Positions 36,501 to 42,732 of a stretch of DNA of 64,000 nucleotides are shown piece after piece. The translations under genes and the position numbers were made by a program. Numbering within the stretch: the stretch's first letter is position 1; the number at the start of each line of letters is the position of its first letter. The stretch is from Crossiella sp. S99.2 (GTDB taxonomy: Bacteria > Actinomycetota > Actinomycetes > Mycobacteriales > Pseudonocardiaceae). Location: positions 682,001 through 746,000 of the forward strand of contig NZ_JALMDK010000004.1 in assembly GCF_023094165.1 (NCBI RefSeq), written 5' to 3'. A model generated the notes under the pieces. That model saw nothing but the letters and a program-made list of their open reading frames with translations, was not told the origin of the DNA and made no database searches.

Positions 36501-39320
36501 CTGTTTGCCATCCACAAAATCCAGCCAGGCGGCCTGCAACTCGGCCTGGGTCCGCACCACCTGATCCACCGCGACGTCCAGCGATGCCCGAGCCTCGGCC
36601 GCAGCGACCTCCAACAGCCGCCGCTCCCCATGTGCTGCACGGAGGGCCGCACTCCGGAGCTTCGCCTCGACCAACTCCTGCTCCACCTGGCGGTCAGCCG
36701 TGCTCAGCCGGTCGGACAAGGCGCGCTCGGCCCGCTCGGCCTCGGCGACCTCCCCGAGGTTGGCCAGCTCGGCCAACCGGTGCACCGCGAGATCCACCTC
36801 GGCCCGCTGCTCATCGAGCCGCTGTCGCGCGGTCTCGGCGCTCCGGTCCGCTGTGCGCAGGTGGTGACCGGTCGTCCCGCCAGAGGTCCGGATCCGGGCG
36901 GCAGCCACCGCGGCGGACCAGTCCAGGGACACGTCCAGTTCCCGGAGCAGCTCCTCGGCCCGCCGGGCCTGGCCTTGGGCGCCGACTTCCGCGTCCCGCC
37001 AGGCTTTGGTGGTCCGGGACACCCGCGCCTGCCGGGCTTGCAGGGTGCGCGGCACCTTGCGGCGGGGTGGTTCGGTAGCAGCTGGGTCCATTGTGGACAG
37101 AGCGGGCTTGGTGGGGGTGCTGGAGTCGGTGAGATCGGGCGGCGAGGCGACCTCGGCGGGCACGGTCTCCGGAGCGGTGCGGCCGGGCGGCGAGGCCACC
37201 TCGGCGGGCGCGGATTCCGGGGTGACGGGGTCGAGCGGCAACGCGGCGGCGGCTGAAGCGGCGGGGTCAGTGACCCAGGCGGGGGTGGCGGTGAGGTCGC
37301 TCGTGGGGGCGAGTGGCGCGGGCGTGCTGGAGTCGGTGGGCGGGGCACTGGCGGTGGCAACCGGACTCGGGGCGTCGGCGCTGGTGGCCGGAGTGGTCGA
37401 AGGTTGGTCGGTGGGGCCGCCACCGGTCGTCACCGTGGTGGGCGAAGCGGCGGTGGTCGGGGCAGTGGCGGCCGGAGCGGCCGCGGTGGTGGTCGCGGTA
37501 GTCGGAGCGGTCGAGGTGGAGGTTGTGGTTGTGGTCGGAGCGGTGGCCGTCGTGGTGGCGGTGGTGGTCGGGCCGGTGGCAGTCGAGGCGGTCGGCGAAG
37601 CTGAGGCGGTGCGCGGCGGCGCGGGACGGGTTTGCGAGCGCTGTTCCTCGCTGTGTCCCGCCTTGTTCTCGGAGGCCGTCCGCACGGCGGTGTTCGTCGC
37701 CTTCGATTCCGGCTTGCCCTCGGCGGTCGTCTTGGCGCCCGCGGAACCCTTGTTCTCCGCGCCCGCCTTGCTGTCCGAACCGGCCTTGGTATCCGACCCA
37801 GCCTTGTTCTCCGCGGCCCCCTTCACATCCGAGGCCGTCTTCCCCTCCCCCGCGGCCCCAGCCGGCGCACCCGCCGCCGAAGCCATCGACTGCGCGGCGG
37901 CCCCAAGCCCAACCGCCCCCAACCCCTCCGCACCCCCCGTCAACGCCCCCAGCTTCTCCTTCGCCGCGTTCACCACCGAATCCAGCGCGTTCGTCCCGAC
38001 GTGCTCGAGCCCGTGCCCGATCCCGCCCATCACCGTGCCGCTCAGGAATCCCATCCCGTACTCGGCCGCGCCCACCTCGTCCCCGCTGATTTGCGCCATG
38101 ATCGCCATCGTCATGACCCCGGACACGCCCTCGGTCAGGAACATCGTGCTGTACATGGCCGCCTTCGCCGCCAGGTTCCCGCCCAGGTGGTTGACTGTGT
38201 TGCGGGCCAGGACATCCGGGACTTCCTGCGACAGCAGCCGCACGGCGTCCTTGCCGAGTTTGTCGGCTTGCGGAGCCAGCACGTCACGCAAGCTGTTGCG
38301 GAAGGCGGCGGTGCCGTCGAGGCCGTGCCGGGCCCAGTTGTCCACAAAGGACTTTGCGTAGTCGCGGCCGAGCTGACGCGCGGCGTCCTCGCCCAGGTCC
38401 TTGCCGAAGGCGGCGACGAAGCGGTCGCCGGTCTGCTTGGCGAAGTTCTCGATGGACTGCTTGGTGAAAGCGGTGGCGGGGTTGCCGAGTTCCTTGCCGG
38501 CGCGGTCGGACAGGGTGCGGCCCAGGTCGTTGAGCCAGTTGTCGGCGCCGGGGAGGTCGAGGTCCTTGACCGACTTCTTCAGGTCGTCGGTGGCGAGTTT
38601 GCTGTAGTCCTTGCCGAGCAGGCCGCGGAGTTTGCGGCCAAGGGCTTCGCCGAGTTCGCCGACCGTGCCGCCGATGACACCGCCGATGACACCGGAGAGC
38701 AGGGTCTGCATGGTGGCTTCGGTGTCCCAGGACTCGCGTTCCTTCTGCAGGCGTTGCACCACGGCGTCGATGATCAGGCCGCCGGAGACGCCGATGAAGA
38801 CCTCCAGGGTGGCCACCCTGGTCAGCTGTTTGAAGATCGCCACCAGGTACTGGCGGGTGGCGGCGTAGTGCCAGGTGAGGTTGGCCAGCGAGGCGCCGCC
38901 GGTGACCGCGGAGAGCGCGTACTCCATGGCGATCTCGTAGGCGAGCAGGAACAGCTGGCCGATCGCGGAGTACTTGGCGTACTCCACCTGCAGCGCGATC
39001 TTGCGGCTGCCGTCGGCGATGCCCTTGGCGCCGGTGGACAACTCCTCCAGCAGGTTCGGCGAGCCGTCGGTGAGCGGCTTCATGCTGGTGCGGAACTGTT
39101 CCGAGGCGCCCATGTCGAAGTGCTGGCGGATGGACTTCTCGATGTTGGCGATCAGTTCCGGGGTGTCGGCGAACTTCTGCGCCACCTGGTCGTAGTCCTC
39201 GCCCAGCCGCCGGAACCGGTGCTGGTTGGCGGCGGGCCAGGACATGCCGAGGATTTCCAGGAGGGTTCGGGCCCACGCCGGCACATCGCCGAAGTCTCCG
39301 CCGTCGAACTTGCTGGGCAC
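21564..39320 (-). CDS. Giant T7SS-linked multidomain toxin (5,918 aa), LCT/MARTX-like
   Basis: One uninterrupted frame of 17.8 kb from a GTG at 39320, with GGAGG 4 nt upstream. Domain order by residue, from visible motifs: 1-460 WXG100/CpnT-like helical export domain (MSWPAANQHRFRRLGEDYDQ) with a Gly-rich hydrophobic stretch; 490-750 Lys/Ala then Thr/Pro linker; 755-960 coiled coil; about 1127 zinc protease HELIHYLGPGD; about 1230-1330 OmpA-like; 1500-1800 TcdA/TcdB-like glycosyltransferase (AIWLGG, then FGGIYSDGDNV); about 2118 zinc-protease-like HEIGGH (broken); about 2311-2361 C80-like cysteine protease; about 2437-2540 OmpA-like; about 2617-2680 papain-like copy without Cys; about 2737-2827 OmpA-like; about 2911-2988 permuted papain-like (GHAWAEI, then HNCTHF); about 3461 zinc protease HELGHFLGLYDEY; about 3632-3697 and 3700-3890 ADP-ribosyltransferase (ART) remnants; about 3981-4026 C80-like; about 4672-4751 complete ART; about 5016-5060 C80-like; about 5669-5725 decayed ART. 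The segment from 3960 to the end consists of two diverged copies of one C80-helical-ART module. Positioned in the ESX operon, it is most likely secreted by that system. The target cell is unknown. Confidence 0.9.
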   Translation of the reverse strand: MPSKFDGGDFGDVPAWARTLLEILGMSWPAANQHRFRRLGEDYDQVAQKFADTPELIANIEKSIRQHFDMGASEQFRTSMKPLTDGSPNLLEELSTGAKGIADGSRKIALQVEYAKYSAIGQLFLLAYEIAMEYALSAVTGGASLANLTWHYAATRQYLVAIFKQLTRVATLEVFIGVSGGLIIDAVVQRLQKERESWDTEATMQTLLSGVIGGVIGGTVGELGEALGRKLRGLLGKDYSKLATDDLKKSVKDLDLPGADNWLNDLGRTLSDRAGKELGNPATAFTKQSIENFAKQTGDRFVAAFGKDLGEDAARQLGRDYAKSFVDNWARHGLDGTAAFRNSLRDVLAPQADKLGKDAVRLLSQEVPDVLARNTVNHLGGNLAAKAAMYSTMFLTEGVSGVMTMAIMAQISGDEVGAAEYGMGFLSGTVMGGIGHGLEHVGTNALDSVVNAAKEKLGALTGGAEGLGAVGLGAAAQSMASAAGAPAGAAGEGKTASDVKGAAENKAGSDTKAGSDSKAGAENKGSAGAKTTAEGKPESKATNTAVRTASENKAGHSEEQRSQTRPAPPRTASASPTASTATGPTTTATTTATAPTTTTTSTSTAPTTATTTAAAPAATAPTTAASPTTVTTGGGPTDQPSTTPATSADAPSPVATASAPPTDSSTPAPLAPTSDLTATPAWVTDPAASAAAALPLDPVTPESAPAEVASPPGRTAPETVPAEVASPPDLTDSSTPTKPALSTMDPAATEPPRRKVPRTLQARQARVSRTTKAWRDAEVGAQGQARRAEELLRELDVSLDWSAAVAAARIRTSGGTTGHHLRTADRSAETARQRLDEQRAEVDLAVHRLAELANLGEVAEAERAERALSDRLSTADRQVEQELVEAKLRSAALRAAHGERRLLEVAAAEARASLDVAVDQVVRTQAELQAAWLDFVDGKQDAWRRAEDDLDAESARLATPPSSPEDESWRHSRATTAPWFAVDNPLDPAAWESQRAGTPRRAVDTETADVLTTLFSSADKRYTGLIRYGVSRFEVDGRGVTEFTVPINLVPGPGVRPDQLDQLRVRAQTGLDTLVNQRYGLPNGDQLHVRVEFTANPGLGGHDVLVDPGRRTTQTSWQPTATAVNLAHELIHYLGPGDESQDPDRVFLRRADDGAGAVVTGDRSLMGGDDGELRLLPRHTWMIHRVLQDQVGQARLTDPGQDALPGSTGADRVVTRPAPGSLPGTSVEFDTKSDSLGAQAIAGLVELVDRVAGTGRVVEIRVEGREGNNPRAPLARQRGQQRLDVVTARLAVLLADRGIADRVTITPVLADGPGRGLSQDRSGPEFRARRTVTLSVLDRDPATAPTTTAVTTETEPIAELEPEVIESVADAEPEVIEPVAEAEIVEPATDAEPVPDLAEPPVPDAGQDYPTAAALITDLSNALRPEPTPHDLLGPDLFDLRTASPPPDFLAGLDQTALTTGQLIELLEVLNLTLDEPPAALTGDLLGDAADWVIPTERSVDELTRWAPGAVPPLPNPTELPALLHAIWLGGPLRNTGHMAGFRGNYGMAATYYGDAYRAVLWTDVPRAQFEAARADDAPAALAEVRDMLDWARASNVRLVNVDEVFNAAAPMRLHQFYRVETGKQIGPGYAAASDILRLEVLDRFGGIYSDGDNVLNDLTEVEDIAASAAAFAVNKDADGKTGNSAFVLPRNHPFARLYLAAIEANYGKQQRELFPPEIASWAPGFFDSDLGRVNRNSVMWRTGPNVLTELAGQLGYTNGIADYPALTGIVMNSAVSWLKPLPAPAPEPHRDRTLELTKNVVQTLVRDLHNRDGDLHLTAVEEAVGRHPRPDLVWQAALGFLSSRPELAELVRRVTDGRFRDGARQEVGVPPAAMALLDITPETEESWLGEYSRAARFRSVPKTPGFPLTTTTSHPAVTLDPAAASDAAETPATRPLDRARIFADESWRHSDRDLTHPDATWATHANPVPAARINAVRDQVPAHRHRAESGGLTDNSVITIENGTPRLHLTTWQSPIGYETRRLSFGPGQIVQDRTFRLHLNNPRGYDLTAFKEAAQNGNNQFWNRGFALPRGDQLHVNVEFTDDPAQATGVITVTAPGTRANQLNIPLDASAAQFAHEIGGHFGGLDDTYHEGPQQNPSIFQHHRGRTVRHLDGSTEIVGRGRIVNDDDIMGQHAAQVTPANLWLLDQRGPSPEVVNPATVGPDNQVTRPVNPNISAPVGNPGRNLFNKPRLFGLAEVERNPMAGADESPLGISLPTKKGDESVARLWAAKTTTRPVREYNTLHVNSPATTHPAPWDTEDPARKPIFVHLHAGPERFKIRTTGGTFRVDGATLADVVLSDPGFQQTARDRPDAPIVLLACESGQLNAPGGGGYDFRRALGERGHDRQVFAPTQTINLVPTFAAINVDKGGEFVEIAAHPANPAKIPDFPDALPDNVIDFAKGSRTLDAEAMAVLARFAQRAVGQARIVLTGHGNARFGAADTGRDRAQAVALALRPLVGPVPVIEVVAGRDALPPLVSGDPAARRRTVTMALVEPGRQPRPHLDLRAGEEVTDWLSRTAVLLGESAELWSGSPLLAHVRDSLANGSGRRADITLRLSVDPGGPAPRLSRLIGARGHAWVEFELPQGIESIGFSRQGVRFQDLGHTATASYQVTVSAEDAMLAFDFALRHLHTPHRVLSFTSVDFARGLFEQVSGLPAPSAGWLANGPDDLGRRLRELAVAGPAAEVERVPPHVDAIGFEPGQDAVLAAVLPPLDRFARAVLSEPTEPAPRIRIVLTHGDRTALVAPRAQQLTAAVRTALTTAGSELTGIDVQTVHDPGAVVDTATLSLVRPEPPRPGPAPIIPAGQSVQNWLAGQASPDHPVRTAFLNTLQRTALVRALEQLRTLGPDRPVFRLRLKTERRNLLAQDVGHAWAEIRDPFMGTTVLDLVPGEDVGLPWAAVPGEVRALDRERYQATFAAEFPVSANDLIRGLDTVLSLVEDQYQLTRHNCTHFVLALHQAVIGAPAPYAGRWIQGPTDLERTLRAQAPHLTASPRFPSGEVPAAPPRRDNPLRAPELPRNPFSGNDFTTVAEFSRLAGPGNLTPESPDLGDAPDLLAAALATPGEVELKRRVRALAADALTLGTLVPSRENTLNLLSLQRLQTLLAELANSVHNGQDPIVAAGLDYDPGAPLPRRLVELGLLDVPPALRDALRADPLFQDLLGNPDALAEALFTASGDFTAAFDAATEHGVPPIRTLTRLGHAVPGLAEILNQASETEERAARWAVALLLSAPVSVDPALQAMVGGTPGPATRPAGGSWAREHAVREWWRSPDPAVTPDHRVQDPLSRQDIQRLRDQTTPLRVTSEDGGLTRSGQPWRGPIGYDLRHLAVPGADGATRRVRLHTVRLHLEGTHTTELRARVDSAADRYLNQGHRLPSGEQLLVEVEFTDRADTHGTIQVTAAGTRADQTHWPVDAQEIEFAHELGHFLGLYDEYLDDSDDPPVFQHRADAGRVATGPGLMTAAARTGEAVLEPRNLHLLWDRARRLLGDNPRPATESATEPGPGFLAGTADERAFRTHPELAAYLPQVAEVLTRHPNLASTGEAELAAIRAYTDTLSPIIENHLNGTPAPAYAEPLTRLLSSAVTRLPTRFTGLATRCLIMDLDQARALFTENSVYTDRGFFRARAGELRLFPTRQVIITAQVHNGAYLSSVSRFAGEREVLLPPGTRFTVTSAREQHGQLEVTLRQLDPTPTRIHPPYSGFPGPVDLSDFMENQLSMTRLLGEDPEIEVSLATGDTRAFRDELGRARHRLAGRPAAPATIEVRAWRSAAELDEYGPGRVVTEPRVLIGGGTGGNVRFVVRANAARTVGEQIVVAPGSSFRVTEVERAADWAGTTVIHLSETAPDQEITPDPPAIATNAPAPPPAPTNAPRTEPGTPTQSADQPAPAIESTVDTELGAAVFDALVPRPAPIPTALLDGNRGIRLTDPTLPDLPAHDRYFTFLAHGDTTGNPLHNNAPLTPRTVADLLLRAHRDGHWDGTKPLLFASCGAGQGGQDSFAAKVLAELRTHGITAEAVAPNGPVYFVPDGPGHLIVATGVGVDATGRPALEPGGSWIHLADDQVETLGAQLDSEQEELPVGDLEGAVRLGITAEEGPLYRHPDYLAQVATYESALGAHFFADLAATTELRNTLERLVSLLPAASAKDLCARFAGGDPTVLGEPDRGLSTAQLARIAGEGNQRELAAAVLNVAFQDGPLSLAAVVDPIIDAQDWALAATLGLDVGCLQAQAEHRERGYEHVLAVVREADPQQTESEPDPFWPGREDRALEIAQLIRPLLTRAEGWEPDVRAFATDLWSTTVLAESAWRPGRLTSADLDGHGVVPSQRERKALDDGTLRWVPRTAKVELDRDTDRHRQAEARGIRLTGGAALSVAKAMYAYRLVGRDTDNPEHFLHGLLGWLLPTGEHSLHEVLTAAAVSGSFPTLRRTLTEDAAILYRELPGLTPAGRTLLGRPPHEQLYLNLADNGGLVELRSQLVVDSKWRLNKMRREHPTPDPHSVAGHWLLRHDITADELLDRLGLAHFLAFSLYTDNGFPLMNALMRSSIGQRQVLAVQLTSMVRTRQSDAWPTALQNDPVVAPLLNQAVPALGTPEWEQFIQPVLGRVNAHLDPLINEMSLHCHLLMDALRQLPPALGQVWRGDFSVGDTGTWYGRWLSPILGRTEITFSEFTSTSRAKVTAVNFATAKPPGPLAHPVLFKIETTGAHGHDIAPFSAVPNEQEVLLAPGARITVSTREPVAFAKGEVLETTAIENGPSLAFPDGTTESGRRRIRARSLDGLTRLNHGVPVRESTDLTGLAPRLGVTGPDHGRHLWGLTTLLAAVDGPSADLSLDRLTAMRALVDLGTPRFVLAEQSAEGLKRLNELARRVWPLDALRFTDEGVNGPRRLLDTAAELLARNENVTVADLDRHWREQHPEPDPGQQPQLAPASPPDAMDDLIFQHATDFGDQRVLLDDPSLTPEQSNAFTTAVLAIPPSQTYFTLLVHNTGQGGLNLGWNGMPVTGSRLGRLMITLRDNGVWDGQRPIRLVSCAAGLGTANSVAAALAERLHRHNISTGDSLLAEVYAPTGPVWFLPAGSTGELIASPAVGADPSGPAYVQGGNWVRFRPTPNGDIVHTRIGAYLAEHHQPPGELPSGLHQVADSAVLTDIPGAVAFGELYRDPGYPDRAERFEDAIGQHAYHSAQAIAAARAGLHRLHQVLSQAHPDRADVHRAFLKGDPGSAGQLGHLTAEGFTELIGAGNLRELMTAFYNGAYFAGSPLGLQPLLNSIVRTENWDQARELGLNLPALRAQAGYLNGPLRPVLHRLARTISGTLGRTFDLDVFAGGNVLAASPDWLSAGSEYLTSLRARRDGGPERRLDARFTRTQRGLRELGIELSQRELDYLVRNPGVVPLLGLVSPLGDPPPGHAGPELPLSWVSGQQALDLDTGSAWHRDRTAQGFRLIAGVSGTAAKMANAALLLGIQDPAAFTQALLGWMLTGRDHSAYEILAGSGLVFPLPGVDRTNAASLYRSLPGLSLAELRALPGTDGLLPHEAVYLEHADPAEATVARHSLARFQAVAGEPAVRTWLARNDLTAEDVLGLLSPAHVAALRAYRGPAQQAVNSLLRHHDPAATGAPARHAELVREALALLPPVRGTVWHGGPRTGPLVPSHGVTRSREQAEESVPHNGMLVRAELTGRAAKDISIFAGDPDEVLLPPGARLHVTHREQLPEHLLVEAAEPEPEFPPPAGPDHRTARQRADRVRTALSALTGSAPVHRADLAGLAGQLGVGHRRPALDRAQDAVWLNQSRRQDGLAAWRIALLADELTGPLTVDRLTALRRTTDLAGGISHDHLANLLRDLDQRAADTPVPTADLNRLIEVVQRLKRPGTAVTLADLRTSWPHLFPR

Positions 39321-39361
39321 CGAACCTCCACAGTGGACCTGAGCGTGAAACTAGGCGGTGG

Positions 39362-40432
39362 TCACGCCTGGCACTGGGCCTTCACCATCGCCGCGGCGTG
39401 ATGCGCGTAGGTCTTGCCGGAGCCGTCCCAGTCCTTGCCCCTGGTGAGCAGCTGGACCGCGAGTTTGGCCCCGTTGACCCGGAACTGGCCGACCTGCACC
39501 CACTTGCCGCGCTGGGCGACCTGGTTGACCTGGAAGTTGCCGATCGGGCTGCCCTTGCCGATCTCGAACCGGTCGAACACCCGGTAGGAGGTCGGGCTGC
39601 CGCCGACCTGGGTGGTGTTCCCGTTGGGCACGAACACAAAAACCGTGCAGTTGCCAGTGGTCACCGGGCCGGTGTTGAAGGTCCACAGCCCGTACGCGCT
39701 GCTGTCGTCCTTGTTCGGGTCGCCTGACATCGGCACCGACACGTAAGAGGTGCCGCAGCCGCCGTTGCCCTGATCAACCCAGCCCGCCTTGCCGTCACGG
39801 TAGAGGCCGACTCCGGAAAACCTGGTGCTGCCACCGCATCCCGGCCCGGCCATGCCCTCGTAGGTGGCCGCCTGCGCCTTGTGCGGCTGCTGACCCGGCG
39901 GTGCGGGCGGTGGCGGCGGTGGGTTGCCCGCGGGCGGATTGCCTGGTGCGGCAGGGGTTCCGGGGTTGGCGGACTCGCCGGACTTCTGCTCCGGTTGACC
40001 GGGCTGGCCGGTGGCGGGCGGTCCCGGCGGTGGCGGGGGCGGCTGGGCCAGGGTGGAGCCGGTGACGTTGTCGACCGTGGGGTCGGCCACGCCCGGCACA
40101 AAACCGTTGCCCGGCTGGCCAGCCTGGGCGTAGCCGGTGGGCGTGGGGCCTACACTGGGTCCGTTGTCCTCCAGCAGACCGCTGAAGCTCAACGGCAACG
40201 CGACCAGCACGGCGCCCGCGACCGCCGCGGCGACGATCACCGGTTTGGACACCTTGCCGGGCGTCGATCCGCTGACCGCGGCGCCGCCTTCGACCACCGG
40301 CGGCACTGTCCCGGCCGCCTGGGCCTTGGCGGTGACCGGCGCGGTCTCGACGGTGGTCTCCGCCGGGGCGGTGGGTGCTGGTTCCGGGGTGCTGACCGCG
40401 ACGCCGGTGGCGGCCTGGCTCTCGGTGGACAT
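39362..40432 (-). CDS. Membrane-anchored, Pro-rich protein with extracellular beta domain
   Basis: 356 residues. A short Thr/Pro/Ala-rich cytoplasmic part, one membrane helix near 70-90 (PVIVAAAVAGAVLVALPL), a Pro/Gly-rich spacer (about 115-185, with runs of prolines), then a globular domain of about 160 residues with paired cysteines. Its end (GKWVQVGQFRVNGAKLAV, then AHHAAAMVKAQC) resembles golvesin/xylan-lyase-type beta-sandwich modules, which bind polymers. Located 41 bp before the giant toxin in the same operon, so it may hold or guide substrates at the cell surface (inference). Confidence 0.78.
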   Translation of the reverse strand: MSTESQAATGVAVSTPEPAPTAPAETTVETAPVTAKAQAAGTVPPVVEGGAAVSGSTPGKVSKPVIVAAAVAGAVLVALPLSFSGLLEDNGPSVGPTPTGYAQAGQPGNGFVPGVADPTVDNVTGSTLAQPPPPPPGPPATGQPGQPEQKSGESANPGTPAAPGNPPAGNPPPPPPAPPGQQPHKAQAATYEGMAGPGCGGSTRFSGVGLYRDGKAGWVDQGNGGCGTSYVSVPMSGDPNKDDSSAYGLWTFNTGPVTTGNCTVFVFVPNGNTTQVGGSPTSYRVFDRFEIGKGSPIGNFQVNQVAQRGKWVQVGQFRVNGAKLAVQLLTRGKDWDGSGKTYAHHAAAMVKAQCQA

Positions 40433-40467
40433 GGTTGATTCCCGCTCTCTGTGCTGAAGCTGTCTGG

Positions 40468-40791
40468 TCAGCGTTTGAACCCGTGGCCGATGTTGGCCGC
40501 GTTGTTCCGCTCCATCGCCTTGAGCTGCAAGGCCAGCGCCGACATCACGTTGCCGGTGTTCTCCACCGCCGCGCCGATCGAGCCGCCCGCCTCTTCGATG
40601 ATCTTGGCGGTGGGCAGGAGTTGTCCCTGGATCTCCCGGCCCATGTCGTCGTCCCCGCAGGCGGCGATCAGCAGGGCCAGCCGTTCCTCGCTGCCATAGC
40701 CGAGCTGGTACAGGTGCTGGGCGATCGGCCGGAACTGGCTGCCGACGTAGGCGATCATGTCCGGGTCGGCGCTCATCCCGTTGCTGCTCAT
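40468..40791 (-). CDS. Small Esx-like helical protein
   Basis: 107 residues, predicted helical hairpin (helices about 8-60 and 65-95) without a classical WXG turn. GAGGAG precedes the ATG. It contains YGSEE (a YxxxE pattern) at the end of helix 1. It sits 13 bp after the 640-residue proline-rich protein in the ESX operon, a context usual for EspC/DUF2580-like or WXG100-like partners. Function beyond secretion-associated partner is not readable. Confidence 0.75.
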   Translation of the reverse strand: MSSNGMSADPDMIAYVGSQFRPIAQHLYQLGYGSEERLALLIAACGDDDMGREIQGQLLPTAKIIEEAGGSIGAAVENTGNVMSALALQLKAMERNNAANIGHGFKR

Positions 40792-40804
40792 GGCGTTGTG
40801 CTCC

Positions 40805-42727
40805 TCATCCGTTCACGGTGCCGTGTCCGGCAGCCCGGTCGTCCAAGCCCTGCGGCGGGCCGGGTAGTGCCGGCGCGCCCAGCCGGGTGCCGGTGGTGAA
40901 CCGGGTCCGGCGTTTGCGGCGGCCCAGCACACCCGGCGCCACCGCGGTCTCGGTGCCCCAGGTCTGTTCGTCCTCGGCCAGCCAGGTGTCCCGGTCCCGT
41001 TCGCCCTTGTCCTGTGCTCCCGCACCGGGTCCGCCCGCGGTGGGCGGATGGAAGGGCACGCCGCCGTTCCCGGCGTTCCCTTTCGGACCGTCCACACCGG
41101 ACGGTCCGCCCAGGGTTGGCACCACCGGCTTTCCGCCACCGGTGGCGGTGAACGGCGCGGTGGCCGACGGGGACAGGCCGACCTTGCCGCCACCGGCCGG
41201 ACCAGGTCCACTGTGGATGGACAGCGGGTCGGCGCTGGACATGGTCATCGGCAGCGCGGCGTTCGGTGGGCGCAGTGGCGGCAGCGGCGGCGGGGTGCGG
41301 CGCAGGGACTGGAGGTAGCGCTCCACCGGTGACTGGCCGCCGGTCTGCGGGCCGGTGCCGCCCGGCGGCTGGAAGGGCTGACGGATGCGGTCCTTCTGTT
41401 CCAGGCGGCCGTTTCCGCGTGGTCCCACGATGGTGCCGTTGGGGGTGACCCGGGACCCGGGCGGCACGATGATCGGTCGGCCGTCCGGGCCCAGCACGGG
41501 TTTTCCGTCCGGCCCGTACACGGTGCCGTCGGTGCCGACGTGCGATCCAGTAGGCACCTTCAGTATCGAGTTGGGCCCGCTGATCACGCTGGTCGGCCCC
41601 TTCGGACCGGGGTTCGGGCCGAGGCTGGGCGGCGGTGGCGGTGGCACGTGGCCGCCGCCGATCTCGCTCTGCCCGCCGCCACTCTCGGGCGCGCCGTCCG
41701 GCCCGGGGCCCGGACCAGGTCCCGGTTCGGGGCCGGGACCTGGTCCGGGCGGCAACACGAACCGGACCGGGGTGACGATGGTGGGCAGGTGCGCGGCCGC
41801 GGCCAGGTAGTCCTTGTCCAGCTTGGTGATCGCGTTGGTCGCCGCCACGTCCAGGGTGGCGATCTGGTGGGCCTCCCAGATCTTCTTGGCCGCGTTCTCC
41901 AGCCGCTCCCACATCCCGCCTTCGGTGACCTTGCCGCCGAGCAGGGTGCTGGTCGGGTAGCTCTCCTGGTCCTTGTAGTAGTCCTGTGGGCCGTGCGCGC
42001 GGAAGTCGGCCACCAGTTCCGGGGCGGTCCAGATCGCGGTGATCGCGCCACCCGGCCAGGCCAGCGCGGAACCGTTGGCGCTGACCCGGAAACCCAGTCC
42101 GGTGTCGTAGGAGAAGGACTTCTCGCCCAGCCACTCGTGGTAGCCGCCGTTGAGTGTCACGGTGGCCTGCCGCAGGGCCTCCTTGGCATCGCCGAGCGCG
42201 TCCCAGGCCGTGCGTTGCTTGCTGAGCTGGACCACCAGGTCCTCGCACCGGTACCGCAGGTCGTCCAGCACGTTCCAGAACGCGTTGGCGCCCGTGCCCT
42301 GGAAGTGATCCCCGGGTTTGCCGACCTGGTCGCGCTCGGTCTTTAACGGGGTGACCTGGGTGGTGAGCCAGTCGGCCGCGCCCTTCAACGCGGTGCCCGC
42401 GCGCTCGAAGGTGGCCCGGCTGGCCACCGTGCTGTGGTCGAAGAGCAGCGCGTCCAGGATCTTGGAACCGTTGGCGTAGAACGGTTTCATCACCTGTTCC
42501 AGCTCCGAGGTCGGATCGGCGACCCCGTAGTAGGAGGTGTAGAGGGTCATCGTCTCGACGTGCCACATGTTGCCGGGCAGGTGGTTTCCCGGTCCGCGCG
42601 GCCGGCGGAAGCAGTCCGAGGACAGCCAGCGCGGCGCGATCACGGTGGCCCGTTCCGGCACCTTGGGGTAGGTGCTGGTGGCGACCCCGTTGTCGCTGAA
42701 GACGTTGATCGCCTCATCCCAGCGCAC
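40805..42727 (-). CDS. Large proline-rich T7SS substrate (paralogue 1)
   Basis: 640 residues from the GTG at 42727. The N-terminal half (1-330) is helical and PPE-like in behaviour. The middle is Pro/Gly-rich. A short repeated beta motif of the type GPDGKPVLGPDGRPIIVPPG follows, then another Pro-rich stretch. The end carries GERDRDTWLAEDEQTWGT and a PGVLGRRKRR tail, almost identical to the tail of the 704-residue paralogue, so this is a candidate secretion or recognition signal. No signal peptide. It starts 5 bp after the YbaB-like stop. Likely exported by the ESX apparatus. Confidence 0.8.
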   Translation of the reverse strand: MRWDEAINVFSDNGVATSTYPKVPERATVIAPRWLSSDCFRRPRGPGNHLPGNMWHVETMTLYTSYYGVADPTSELEQVMKPFYANGSKILDALLFDHSTVASRATFERAGTALKGAADWLTTQVTPLKTERDQVGKPGDHFQGTGANAFWNVLDDLRYRCEDLVVQLSKQRTAWDALGDAKEALRQATVTLNGGYHEWLGEKSFSYDTGLGFRVSANGSALAWPGGAITAIWTAPELVADFRAHGPQDYYKDQESYPTSTLLGGKVTEGGMWERLENAAKKIWEAHQIATLDVAATNAITKLDKDYLAAAAHLPTIVTPVRFVLPPGPGPGPEPGPGPGPGPDGAPESGGGQSEIGGGHVPPPPPPSLGPNPGPKGPTSVISGPNSILKVPTGSHVGTDGTVYGPDGKPVLGPDGRPIIVPPGSRVTPNGTIVGPRGNGRLEQKDRIRQPFQPPGGTGPQTGGQSPVERYLQSLRRTPPPLPPLRPPNAALPMTMSSADPLSIHSGPGPAGGGKVGLSPSATAPFTATGGGKPVVPTLGGPSGVDGPKGNAGNGGVPFHPPTAGGPGAGAQDKGERDRDTWLAEDEQTWGTETAVAPGVLGRRKRRTRFTTGTRLGAPALPGPPQGLDDRAAGHGTVNG

Positions 42728-42732
42728 GCCGA

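Noticed and set aside
38338..38351. DnaA-box-like TTGTCCACA and other TGTCCAC sites as a replication origin
   Set aside because: Isolated sites within coding sequence, with no dnaA/dnaN genes, A+T-rich unwinding region or clustered boxes.
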